DNA from: Erythrobacter sp. F6033
GTDB taxonomy: Bacteria > Pseudomonadota > Alphaproteobacteria > Sphingomonadales > Sphingomonadaceae
Assembly (NCBI RefSeq): GCF_023016005.1
Contig: NZ_JALKAZ010000001.1
Coordinates: 248,001 to 312,000 of the forward strand
DNA: 64,000 nt
Reading direction: 5' to 3'
Made by a program: the position numbers and the translations under genes. The notes under the pieces are model-generated. The model searched no databases. It had not been told where the DNA came from and was given only the letters and a program-made list of their open reading frames with translations. Each line of letters starts with the position of its first letter. The stretch's first letter is position 1. Below are positions 55,204 through 63,471 of the stretch, one piece after another.

Positions 55204-56304
55204 ATGAATATACAGCAGACCCCTTCCGCTGCTCCAAAAGCAGATGTGTCCCCGCAGCAACCGCGCCGCGCGGTGCGTGCCGATTTTCAGACCGAAGATG
55301 ACAAGGACATGCTCCGCGCTGCTCGTGATCTGACCAAGGATCTGGGCGAGGCAAAGCCGGGCATTTATTGGCCCGACATGCTGCTTTCGGCAGGTGTTGG
55401 TTATGCTGGAATTGCGACAGCGATTTTGTCTTCAAACACGATCATTGCCGTGGTTGCCGGGGTTGTTGCATCCTTGGCCATGTACCGTGCGCTTATGTTC
55501 ATTCATGAGCTGACCCATATCAAGAGCGACGCGCTGCCGGGTTTCCGGCTCGGCTGGAATCTGATGGTCGGCATTCCGATGCTGACGCCAAGCTTTATGT
55601 ATGAAGGCGTGCATGTGATCCATCACAAGCGCACGCAATATGGCACGATTGAAGATCCGGAATACCTTCCGCTCGCGCTGATGAAGCCTTGGAGCCTTCC
55701 TGCTTTCGTTCTTGTGGCGCTGCTCGCACCTTTGGCGCTGATTATCCGCTTTGGCATTCTGGTGCCGCTTGGTTGGATCATCCCGCCGGTGCGAACATTT
55801 GTGTGGCAGCGATTTTCTTCGCTTTCGATCAACCCTGATTTCCGCCGCAAACCACCGACGGGTAAGCTGATTAACCGTGCGCGCTGGCAGGAAATTGGGG
55901 CGAGTGTTTGGGCCATCGCGGTACTGCTAAGCCCGCTTGTGTTTGATTGGCGGCCGATCCTGATCGCGCTGGCGATCTTCTCGGTCACGGCTGTTCTTAA
56001 TCAGCTGCGCACATTGGTGGCGCATCTCTGGGAGAATGAGGGCGATCCAATGACGGTGACGGCTCAGTTCCTAGACAGCGTGAATGTACCGCCTCCTGGC
56101 CCTATTGCCGAGGTCTGGGCGCCGGTGGGGCTCCGTTATCACGCGTTGCATCATTTGATGCCATCAATGCCGTATCATGATCTGCCAGAGACGCATCGCC
56201 GGCTCAAAAAGGAGTTGGGTGAGAACTCGACTTATGACGGCGCAAACCATGCAGGCATGTTCCCGCTGGTCGGAAGGATCGCGCGCAGCACTATGATGCG
56301 CTGA
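55204..56304 (+). CDS. Fatty acid desaturase
   Basis: The 366-residue membrane desaturase starts at ATG 55204 after GAGAAAAAC. It has histidine boxes HELTH (about residue 101), HVIHHKR (about 139) and YHALHHLMP near the C-terminus, with several membrane helices. It is distinct in sequence from the two other desaturases in the window. The family modifies acyl chains; the insertion position is unknown. It stands alone between divergent and convergent genes. Confidence 0.86.
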   Translation: MNIQQTPSAAPKADVSPQQPRRAVRADFQTEDDKDMLRAARDLTKDLGEAKPGIYWPDMLLSAGVGYAGIATAILSSNTIIAVVAGVVASLAMYRALMFIHELTHIKSDALPGFRLGWNLMVGIPMLTPSFMYEGVHVIHHKRTQYGTIEDPEYLPLALMKPWSLPAFVLVALLAPLALIIRFGILVPLGWIIPPVRTFVWQRFSSLSINPDFRRKPPTGKLINRARWQEIGASVWAIAVLLSPLVFDWRPILIALAIFSVTAVLNQLRTLVAHLWENEGDPMTVTAQFLDSVNVPPPGPIAEVWAPVGLRYHALHHLMPSMPYHDLPETHRRLKKELGENSTYDGANHAGMFPLVGRIARSTMMR

Positions 56305-56321
56305 GCGCGGTCACAACTCTC

Positions 56322-56849
56322 TCAATCGAGAAAATGGATCATAGCGCAGCGCCGCTCTGCGGGTAGGCCGTCATCTGCCTCATTGGCGAGTTCACCTGCA
56401 AGACGCGGATGCGCGTCCAAGGCGGTGACTTCTTCGAAGCCGAGCTTGCGATAAAACGGACCGTTCCAAGGCAGATCGCGGAACGTTGTAAGGGTTAGAG
56501 CCTTGAAGCCAGCATTGCGCGCGTCGATTTGGCAGGCGCGAATTAGGCCAGCGCCAATGCCGTTACCCTGATGCGCGGGCAAGACATCCATTTCCCAGAT
56601 GTGCAGTTCGCGCCTGAAAGGCTGAGCAATGAGAAAGCCAACCATCTGCTCGCTGACAAAGCTTACCAAACAGTGCCCTTTGCGAATGAGCACACGGAGC
56701 TCATCTGGTTCCCAGTGGTCGTCAAAGTCGAGATTGGCGAGATCGGGGTCGTCCGCAAAAAGCGCGGCAGCAGCGATTTCGATTGCGGGCATGGCATCGG
56801 AATCATCGGGCCGCGCCAGTCGGAGCGACCAGTTCATGTCGCTGCTCAT
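56322..56849 (-). CDS. GNAT-family N-acetyltransferase
   Basis: A 175-residue acetyltransferase with the acetyl-CoA loop LHIWEMDVLPAHQGNGIGAGLIRAC and the C-terminal motif LPWNGPFYRKLGFEEV. The start overlaps the lptG stop by 4 nt (ATGA), so it is the third gene of the lptF-lptG operon. The substrate is unknown; the N-terminal acidic half (AALFADDPDLANLDFDDHWEP) may define it. Confidence 0.9.
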   Translation of the reverse strand: MSSDMNWSLRLARPDDSDAMPAIEIAAAALFADDPDLANLDFDDHWEPDELRVLIRKGHCLVSFVSEQMVGFLIAQPFRRELHIWEMDVLPAHQGNGIGAGLIRACQIDARNAGFKALTLTTFRDLPWNGPFYRKLGFEEVTALDAHPRLAGELANEADDGLPAERRCAMIHFLD

Positions 56850-57943
56850 TCCTCGGTCCGGATCAAAACCGTCTCACCCACCAACATGAACAGGAAGAAC
56901 GGCGCCCACGCGGCGAGAAATGGCGGGTAGCCGCCAAAACTGCCCATCGCGAGAGCCGCATTGTCGACGACGAAATAGGCAAACCCCAGCGCCATCCCGA
57001 TAATGGCGCGCACAAATAACTGCCCCGAACGCGCCAGACCGAAGGCCGCGATTGAACCGAGCAGCGGCATAAGCATCGCTGAGAGCGGTCCGGAAATCCG
57101 GTGCCACCAACTCGCGCGCATTTCTGACGTTCGCCGACCAGCGGCATCAAATGCGTCGATTGTTTCTGATAACTCCCAAAACGACAGGCCATCGGGATCA
57201 ACCGATTGCAGGTCGATTTGCTCTGGTGTCAAAGCTTCGCCAACGACAAGCGCGTCGATCTCTTGTGTTTCCGCACTACCAACGTCGAAACGAACCGGGC
57301 TTTCGAGCGTCCATCCGGGCGCGGCATAGCGAGCGCTGGTCGCTTTGATTTGTTCGCGAATAATGCCGCCCGGGCCGCGCTCGTACCATGTCACATTGGA
57401 AAGCTGAATCTCTTCACCTCTACCTGTGAGTATTGCGGCGGTAAGGATATTCGATCCATCGGTGAGATAGACGTTCGAGCGTATTCCGGTGTCTTCGGGA
57501 ATTGGCCCGTATTCAGCCGCTTCCCACGCTTTCAAAGCCGAGTTTGCACGGGTCACAACACGCTCGTTAAAGGCAAAGCTTAGCACAGCAACAATGCCGG
57601 CTGTGAGCAGCAATGGCGCGAGCACTTGATGCGCGGAAAGGCCCGCGGCTTTCATCGCAACGACCTCACTATTTTGGTTGAGTGTTACCAATGTGATGAG
57701 CGTGGCAAGCAAGACCGAATAGGGCAGGAAGCGCGAGATAAGTTGCGGTATTCGCAGCCCCGCATATCTCAGGATTTCACCTTGGCCATTGCCCTCCGGC
57801 GTCAAAATTTTCCCTGTCGCAGAAAGCAGGTCAAGCGCCATCAATACCAGCACCAGCATGATCAGTACGGCAAAAATCCGCACGACAAACATCTTTGCCA
57901 GATAGATCGTCAGCGACCGTGAGGGGAAGAAATCGAGCTGCAT
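56846..57943 (-). CDS. lptG: LPS export permease LptG
   Basis: LptG is one of two membrane subunits of the LptB2FG complex that extracts lipopolysaccharide from the inner membrane. The 365-residue protein has the LptF/LptG fold: helices near 15-40, 60-85 and 100-120, a large periplasmic beta-jellyroll (about 140-270), and three C-terminal helices. Typical segments are LNQNSEVVAMKAAGLSAHQVLAPLL and the WHRISGPLSAMLMPLLGS region. lptF lies 20 bp upstream. Confidence 0.93.
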   Translation of the reverse strand: MQLDFFPSRSLTIYLAKMFVVRIFAVLIMLVLVLMALDLLSATGKILTPEGNGQGEILRYAGLRIPQLISRFLPYSVLLATLITLVTLNQNSEVVAMKAAGLSAHQVLAPLLLTAGIVAVLSFAFNERVVTRANSALKAWEAAEYGPIPEDTGIRSNVYLTDGSNILTAAILTGRGEEIQLSNVTWYERGPGGIIREQIKATSARYAAPGWTLESPVRFDVGSAETQEIDALVVGEALTPEQIDLQSVDPDGLSFWELSETIDAFDAAGRRTSEMRASWWHRISGPLSAMLMPLLGSIAAFGLARSGQLFVRAIIGMALGFAYFVVDNAALAMGSFGGYPPFLAAWAPFFLFMLVGETVLIRTEE

Positions 57944-57963
57944 TGTCTCTCGCCTATGGCTGT

Positions 57964-59232
57964 CTATTCAGCCGGAGACAATTGTGGATTGGCATCTTCG
58001 GGCAGCGCGGTCTTGGGCCTGCGCCGTTTGAACAGTTTGCCGATTTTCTTGCCGATCTTGGCAAACACGGTTTCGAGTGCACCAATCGCCTGTCCGCCGG
58101 GGACATGCGCAACGCGGTAATACATCCATAGGATGAGCGCAGCGAAAATGACGAATGGCCCCCAAAGGGCGAGGATCGGATCAATGCGTCCCAGCGTCGC
58201 CACGTCTTCGCCGTACTGGTTCACCTTGTGATATGAAACGACCATGATGATCGATACGAACACTCCAAGCGCGCTGGTTGATCGTTTGGGCGGGATCGCC
58301 AGTGCCACGGCCAGTAGCGGCATGAGGAACATCATCACGATCTCGACAAGCCGGAAATTGAACGTCGCTTGACTGGCATCGCGGTCTTCCTCCGCACTGC
58401 TATCATTCCAACCTATGCTGAGCAGTTCAGGCAGGATGTATTCGCGCGTCTCATTCCCGCGTGATCGAAATTCTTCAATCGCGGGCAGATCAATCGGCAG
58501 ATCATGGCGGCTGAACGAGAGAACACGCGGGGTCTCGCTTCCAGTATCTTGGACAATCGTGCCTTCGGTCAGGCGCAGGATGATCGTATTGGGATCATCG
58601 GTCGTCGCCATGAATGTGCCTTCGCGCGCGCTGATCGACAGCACCTGATCTTTCTCATTGGCGACGCGGGCGAAAATGCCTTTCAGCTTTTGCCCGTCGT
58701 TTTCGCTTTCTTCGATCCGCAAGGCCATACGGTCAGCCAAGGTTGTGAATTCGCCAACCTTGATCGAAGCGCCAAGCGCACCAGAGCGCAGCTCGTACTC
58801 CATCTGCTTGTAATAATAATTGCTGAGCGGCTGGACGTAAAAAACCAGCGCCACGTTCACCGCCACCAGTACCAACGTGATCGCATAGGGCACCCGCAAG
58901 AGGCGCCAATATGATTGGCCAACCGCGCGCATTGTGTCGAGCTCGCTTGATGTCGCTAGTTTCCTAAATGCGAGGAGAACGCCGAGCAGGAGGCCCAAGG
59001 GTATCGCGAGGCTCGCATATTCCGGGATCAATGCGCCGAGCATCTTGAAGACGACGCCGATCGGGCCGCCCTCCACCGCGACGAAATCGAACAACCGCAG
59101 CATCTTGTCGAGTGTGAGCAGCGAAGCCGCGAGCGCAAACACGCCCAGCATCGGCACGATCACCAGCCGGAAAATATACCGGTCAATACTGGGAATAAAC
59201 TTCAGCACGGGTATTGCGGCGGCCTTTGGCAA
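57964..59232 (-). CDS. lptF: LPS export permease LptF
   Basis: LptF partners LptG in LPS export. The 422-residue protein begins with IDRYIFRLVIVPMLGVFALAASLLTLDKMLRL, followed by LIPEYASLAIPLGLLLGVLLAFRKLATSSELDTMRAVGQSYWRLLRVPY, a periplasmic domain (about 150-280) and C-terminal helices. An extra basic tail of about 50 residues (KKIGKLFKRRRPKTALPE) follows the last helix. It leads the lptF-lptG-GNAT operon. Confidence 0.93.
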   Translation of the reverse strand: MPKAAAIPVLKFIPSIDRYIFRLVIVPMLGVFALAASLLTLDKMLRLFDFVAVEGGPIGVVFKMLGALIPEYASLAIPLGLLLGVLLAFRKLATSSELDTMRAVGQSYWRLLRVPYAITLVLVAVNVALVFYVQPLSNYYYKQMEYELRSGALGASIKVGEFTTLADRMALRIEESENDGQKLKGIFARVANEKDQVLSISAREGTFMATTDDPNTIILRLTEGTIVQDTGSETPRVLSFSRHDLPIDLPAIEEFRSRGNETREYILPELLSIGWNDSSAEEDRDASQATFNFRLVEIVMMFLMPLLAVALAIPPKRSTSALGVFVSIIMVVSYHKVNQYGEDVATLGRIDPILALWGPFVIFAALILWMYYRVAHVPGGQAIGALETVFAKIGKKIGKLFKRRRPKTALPEDANPQLSPAE

Positions 59233-59310
59233 TTAAGATTTCAAGTGTTGATCAGCGCCATAGCGGGAAAATTCGGCGCGGTCATGCCCTCGATTTGCGA
59301 ACACGCATCG

Positions 59311-59817
59311 CTACCAGAAACGGCTACCCGGGCCGCCTTTGAATGGGCCGGCCTCATACTGGCTGATCCAGCCGCCATAGAATTGGCCCGGTTGCGGTGT
59401 GATCACTTCGCCGTCAACCATGCACGCATCAAGCGGGTCCGGGTAGAACGCGATATGATCCCGAATGCCTGCAAAGCTTGGAGTTGGCTCCGGGTAGGAC
59501 CAAGCTACCGCCTCCAGGCGATTGCCGCCGATGATCAAGTCCCAATAATGCGCCTGTCCCTTCCACTCGCACATGCTGCGGCGCGAGTTGGGCGTGAGCA
59601 GCTCCATCGCGATGTCAGATTGCGGAATGTAATAGGTGGGTGGGTGGCTCGTTTCGAGCGTGCGCAAGGCATTCGTACTGTCGGCGACATCTATGCCATG
59701 GTGGCGCACCTGGATCCGGCGCGTGGTCGGTTCACAAACAGCAGGGCGGGGGTAATCCCAAACGCTTTCCTGCCCGTCTTTTGCCGGGTCTGGATCAGGA
59801 TGCCCGAAGAGGCTCAC
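59311..59817 (-). CDS. DUF427 domain protein
   Basis: The 168-residue protein has the DUF427 core (VWDYPRPAVCEP, HPPTYYIPQSDIAMELL, CEWKGQAHYWDL, AWSYPEPTPSF, IAFYPDPLDACMVDGE), a small beta-tent fold seen alone or in fusions. The biochemical role is unknown. It starts 8 bp after the clpS stop, so it is likely co-transcribed with clpS from the sigma-EcfG promoter. Confidence 0.9.
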   Translation of the reverse strand: MSLFGHPDPDPAKDGQESVWDYPRPAVCEPTTRRIQVRHHGIDVADSTNALRTLETSHPPTYYIPQSDIAMELLTPNSRRSMCEWKGQAHYWDLIIGGNRLEAVAWSYPEPTPSFAGIRDHIAFYPDPLDACMVDGEVITPQPGQFYGGWISQYEAGPFKGGPGSRFW

Positions 59818-59825
59818 CGGATCGG

Positions 59826-60221
59826 TTACGCCTTTTCAAGCGTGCATTGCAGCGGGTGCTGGTTCTGCTTCGCGAAATCCATCACCTGATTCACTTTTGT
59901 CTCGGCGACTTCGTACGTGAAAATGCCGCATACTCCGACGCCTTTCTGGTGAACGTGCAGCATGACGCGCGTTGCGGCTTCCAAATCCATAGAGAAAAAC
60001 CGCTTGAGCACCATCACTACGAACTCCATCGGGGTGTAGTCATCATTGAGCAGCAGAACTTTGTACTGGCTGGGTTTTTTCGGCTTGGTCCGCGTTTTGG
60101 TGGCGACGCCGGTTTCGCCTTCTGTACCGCCATCCTTGTCGGCATCACCGTCATCCGCGCCAATCGGCACGAGCGTCAGCGGCAGCGTCAATTCTTCAAA
60201 GGCGTGGCGGGGTGTCGACAT
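59826..60221 (-). CDS. clpS: ATP-dependent Clp protease adaptor ClpS
   Basis: ClpS delivers N-degron substrates to ClpAP. The 131-residue protein has the conserved core [57 protein letters not shown], with the binding-pocket aspartate and histidine. The N-terminal 45 residues are a long acidic, flexible extension. A perfect sigma-EcfG promoter lies about 70 bp upstream, linking it to the general stress response. DUF427 follows. Confidence 0.95.
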   Translation of the reverse strand: MSTPRHAFEELTLPLTLVPIGADDGDADKDGGTEGETGVATKTRTKPKKPSQYKVLLLNDDYTPMEFVVMVLKRFFSMDLEAATRVMLHVHQKGVGVCGIFTYEVAETKVNQVMDFAKQNQHPLQCTLEKA

Positions 60222-60291
60222 GAGGCTCCATTATGGGATTAGTATCGGTGATCGCAAGAGGTGAGACGCTCTCAATAGCGTGAATGGGATT

Positions 60292-60316
60292 AACGATACG
60301 TCGCCAAACCCGTTCC
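60292..60316 (-). promoter_or_regulatory. Sigma-EcfG promoter for clpS-DUF427
   Basis: On the minus strand GGAAC (60316-60312), 16 bases, CGTT (60295-60292): an exact match to the GSR consensus. Predicted leader of about 60 nt to the clpS ATG. It lies just downstream of the phasin terminator, as expected for an independent unit. Confidence 0.72.
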
Positions 60317-60347
60317 AAACCGCATTGTCAGGGGCCCAGACAGCAAA

Positions 60348-60379
60348 AGGCCGGACAGACGCAATGGTCTATCCGGCCT
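60348..60379 (-). terminator. Rho-independent terminator of the phasin gene
   Basis: AGGCCGGACAGAC (60348-60360) and GTCTATCCGGCCT (60367-60379) pair over 12 of 13 positions with a 6-nt loop. On the minus strand the stem is followed by TTTT, so it ends transcription coming from the phasin gene. Confidence 0.85.
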
Positions 60380-60449
60380 GGCGCCATGCGCCCACTTCAT
60401 AAACCGGGATTGGGAGAGAGAGGAGAGGCCCGGTTCAGAAAGGAATTGC

Positions 60450-61277
60450 TTAGGCTGCTTTCGAGAATTTCTCGGTTGCAACGCTTACGCGGTTCGAAAT
60501 TGGTGCGAATGCATCGTTGTAGAGCTTCACCCATGCTTCGGTGCGCTTCGAACCATAGCCGACGACTGCGTCGAAGTTACGACGTGCGAGCTCACCCTGC
60601 ATCTGGAAAAGTTCGGTTGGTGATTTAACAGCAACCATTTTCTTCGCGTCTGCGGTTACAGTCTCAACAACGGTCTTGCCGGTTTCGACATTGTCCTTGG
60701 CCAGTTCCTGAGCGCCGGCGAAGAAGATTTTTCCGCTTTCGACGACGGCTTCGACGTTGGCTTTGTTGAACTCGCCGAACTCACCAGCGAACTCGCCGGC
60801 ATTGTCGTAGGCAGCTTTTACGCGCTCTTGAGCGGTCGCAGCCATTTCTTTGGCAGTGGCGGTGAAATCAGTTTTTTCTGCAGTTGCCATGATGGTGTCC
60901 TTAAGTTTGGTGACCGGACTTGCGGTCGTTGTTTTCGGTGCCGCTTTCTTTGCAGCGATCTTTGTTTTGCGAACCGGCGCCTTCGTCGCGGCAGCTTTTT
61001 TCGCTACCGGCTTCTTGGCGGGTGTTTTCTTCGCGGCGGTTTTGGCTGCGACAGCTTTTTTGGCCGGAGCCTTCTTTGCTGGAGCCTTTTTCGCTGCTGT
61101 GCGCTTGGCCGGTGCCTTCACTGCCTTTTTGACAGCGGCTACTTTCGGCGCAGGCTTCGGAGCGTCGGCTTCAACGGCTTCGGCTACCTTAGCGGCGCTG
61201 GCGGTCTTTGCGGCTGCTTCTTCGTAAGCTTTTTCAGCAGCGACATCGATCTTAGATTGGGTTTTGGCGTCTGCCAT
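60450..61277 (-). CDS. Phasin with a histone-H1-like Ala/Lys/Pro N-terminus
   Basis: Phasins coat PHA storage granules. The C-terminal half of this 275-residue protein (about 135-275) is a phasin domain: helical, AKEMAATAQERVKAAYDNAGEF, FNKANVEAVVESGKIFFAGAQELA, PTELFQMQGELARRNFDAVV. The N-terminal 130 residues are tandem AKKAPAKK-type repeats like histone H1 or PhaF, which bind DNA non-specifically. It lies downstream of phaC on the same strand but has its own promoter region with PhaR-like sites, and a terminator follows. Confidence 0.88.
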   Translation of the reverse strand: MADAKTQSKIDVAAEKAYEEAAAKTASAAKVAEAVEADAPKPAPKVAAVKKAVKAPAKRTAAKKAPAKKAPAKKAVAAKTAAKKTPAKKPVAKKAAATKAPVRKTKIAAKKAAPKTTTASPVTKLKDTIMATAEKTDFTATAKEMAATAQERVKAAYDNAGEFAGEFGEFNKANVEAVVESGKIFFAGAQELAKDNVETGKTVVETVTADAKKMVAVKSPTELFQMQGELARRNFDAVVGYGSKRTEAWVKLYNDAFAPISNRVSVATEKFSKAA

Positions 61278-61292
61278 AATTTCCTCACTTCA

Positions 61293-61355
61293 TGTTGCAC
61301 TGCACAAAATAGGCATTGCAACTGCGAAGTCAAGAGTTTTTTGTGCAGTGCACAA
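61293..61355. promoter_or_regulatory. PhaR-like palindromes upstream of the phasin
   Basis: TTGTGCAGTGCACAA (61341-61355) is a near-perfect dyad of TTGTGCA around one base. A second copy with 13 of 15 matching positions is at 61293-61307, and a weaker half-match (TTGCAACTGCGAA) is at 61316. TGCA-N-TGCA dyads of this type upstream of phasin genes are candidate operators of the PHA-sensing repressor PhaR. Confidence 0.55.
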
Positions 61356-61395
61356 TAAGCGGGTTTGCCGTTGAAATTGTTATGGAAAAGCTGCC

Positions 61396-63306
61396 TCAGC
61401 GTGTCTTTACATAGCGGCCCGGTGCATCTTCGATCACTTTATCACCGCGTCCGCCAGGCTTCCTTTTACCGGTCGCGGGCACTTTTGCGTCATTCTGCCG
61501 CTCCAGCCATCCGAGCCAATGCGGCCACCAACTGCCCGGATGCTCCTGCGCGCTTTCGACATAGGCTTTAAGTGAAGGCGCGTCGCTGTCGCCGACCCAA
61601 TATTGGTATTTGCCAGCCGCTGGTGGATTGACCACGCCCGCAATATGCCCCGATCCGGCCAGCAGGAATTCAAGCGGTCCAGAGAAGTGATCCGTAATCC
61701 GCCACACGCTTTCGGCAGGGGCGATATGATCCTCGCGCCCGGCCTGAACGAAGCTGGGTGTTTTGACGCGCGTCAGATCAATCGGTGTCTCGTCGGCAGA
61801 TAGTGCGTCGGGCACGACCAGTTTGTTGTCACGGTAAAGATCGCGCAGATAATCATTGTGCCACTTGGATGGCAGGTTGGTGACGTCGCCGTTCCAATGC
61901 AGCAGGTCGAAGGCCGGATAATCTTCACCAAGCAGGTAATTGTTGACGACATAGTTCCAGATCAGATCCTTGCCGCGCAGCGCATTGAATGTCGCCGCGA
62001 GATAACGTCCGTCCAGATAGCCTTTCTGCGAGAGCTTGCCGATCATATCGAGATGACCGTCTTCGATGAAGTGTTTCAGCTCGCCGCTTTTTTCAAAATC
62101 GACCTGCGCGGTGAAGAAGGTGGCGCTTTTCACTTTGTCCGCTTCATCGCGGCGCGCGAGCAAGGCGAGGGTCGCGGCCAGAGTGGTGCCCGCCACGCAA
62201 TATCCGATGGCATGGACATGCGGCACTTTCAGCCGCTCACGCACTGTGTCGATGGCTTCGATCTGTGACCGGATATAATCGTCCCACACGACATCGGCCA
62301 TGCTTTCATCAGCGGACTTCCAGCTGACAACGAACACAGTAAGCCCCTGATCGACCGCCCATTTGATAAAGCTCTTCTTCGGAGTCAGGTCGAGAATGTA
62401 GAACCGGTTGATCCATGGCGGGAAGATAACCAGCGGCACTTCGTACACGTCCTTCGTCGAAGGGCTATACTGAACCAGTTGGAACATCGGCGTCTCATAA
62501 ACAACCTTGCCCGGCGATGCGGCGAGGTTTTCTCCGAGAGTGAAGGCATCGGGATCTGTATGGGTCAGCTGGCCGCGTTTCAGATCGGTGATCAGGTGGC
62601 GCATACCGCGCACCAGATTTTGCCCTTTGGTCTCGACAGTCCGTTTCATCACGACCGGATTGGTAAGCAGGAAATTATCCGGACTCATGGCTTCAGACAG
62701 GGCCGTGACCGCAAATTGAAGCTGCCTGCGCTTCTCTTTGTCGAGGCCTTGCATCGATTTGACCGACTGCTGAAAATACTGGGTCAGCATCAGGTAGTTT
62801 TGATGCAGCAACGCAAAGGCGGGATGATCGCGCCATGCAGGGTCAGAGAAACGGCGATCCTTTATCGGCAATTCCGCGTCTTGTTCCGCCGCTGCATCGC
62901 CGCCGGTCGCTTTCGCAACAAACCTTTCGGCTACACCTTTCCAGAGAGCCAAGGAATCCTGCGCGAGCTTGGTCTGCGCTTCGAACCCTCCTTGCGGGAG
63001 TTGCTTCGCCATGCTTTGCGAGATCACTAGCCACTGGGCTGGGTCCAGCAGGTTCTTACCTTTTGCCGCGCCTTCGGCAGCTTGCTTCGCCTGATGCGTG
63101 ACAAATTCGAGCCACATCTTTTGCAACTCGGTGCTCGATTTTGCCCATTCGCCCAGATCACCGGTCGCGATTCCATCGGGAAGCAACCCCTTAAGGCCAT
63201 CCGCCAGATCAGCACCATTGCCGGGCATCGCCTGCGCGAACATATCCTGCATCGTCTTCAGCACATCTGCGAGAAAGGATGAGTTGCTGCTGTCGTCGTT
63301 CGTCAT
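61396..63306 (-). CDS. phaC: Class I polyhydroxyalkanoate synthase
   Basis: PhaC polymerises (R)-3-hydroxyacyl-CoA into PHA granules. The 636-residue protein (ATG 63306) has the N-terminal PhaC domain and an alpha/beta hydrolase core. The catalytic cysteine is in IGYCVAGTTLAA, and the aspartate and histidine are in VQAGREDHIAP and LLAGSGHIAGVVNPP. WNYVVNNYLLGEDYPAFDLLHWNGD is typical of class I enzymes. The basic C-terminus (GKRKPGGRGD) is an extension. The phasin gene lies downstream on the same strand. Confidence 0.96.
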   Translation of the reverse strand: MTNDDSSNSSFLADVLKTMQDMFAQAMPGNGADLADGLKGLLPDGIATGDLGEWAKSSTELQKMWLEFVTHQAKQAAEGAAKGKNLLDPAQWLVISQSMAKQLPQGGFEAQTKLAQDSLALWKGVAERFVAKATGGDAAAEQDAELPIKDRRFSDPAWRDHPAFALLHQNYLMLTQYFQQSVKSMQGLDKEKRRQLQFAVTALSEAMSPDNFLLTNPVVMKRTVETKGQNLVRGMRHLITDLKRGQLTHTDPDAFTLGENLAASPGKVVYETPMFQLVQYSPSTKDVYEVPLVIFPPWINRFYILDLTPKKSFIKWAVDQGLTVFVVSWKSADESMADVVWDDYIRSQIEAIDTVRERLKVPHVHAIGYCVAGTTLAATLALLARRDEADKVKSATFFTAQVDFEKSGELKHFIEDGHLDMIGKLSQKGYLDGRYLAATFNALRGKDLIWNYVVNNYLLGEDYPAFDLLHWNGDVTNLPSKWHNDYLRDLYRDNKLVVPDALSADETPIDLTRVKTPSFVQAGREDHIAPAESVWRITDHFSGPLEFLLAGSGHIAGVVNPPAAGKYQYWVGDSDAPSLKAYVESAQEHPGSWWPHWLGWLERQNDAKVPATGKRKPGGRGDKVIEDAPGRYVKTR

Positions 63307-63471
63307 GGCCTGAGCTGTCCTGATATCGCGAATCCCGATTGCCGGAACGCGCATTTGTGTATCGCGAGAACAACTTTAGCGAAAACGCCTTCCCACATCG
63401 ACTGTTAATGGCTTAAACGGAAAATTACGTCCGCAGCCATTTTGATTGCGCGGATATGGGTAGGAAACGCA

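Noticed and set aside
63344..63368. A sigma-EcfG promoter upstream of phaC
   Set aside because: GGAAC is present at 63344-63348, but the -10 at 16 bases is CGAG and the site points away from phaC.
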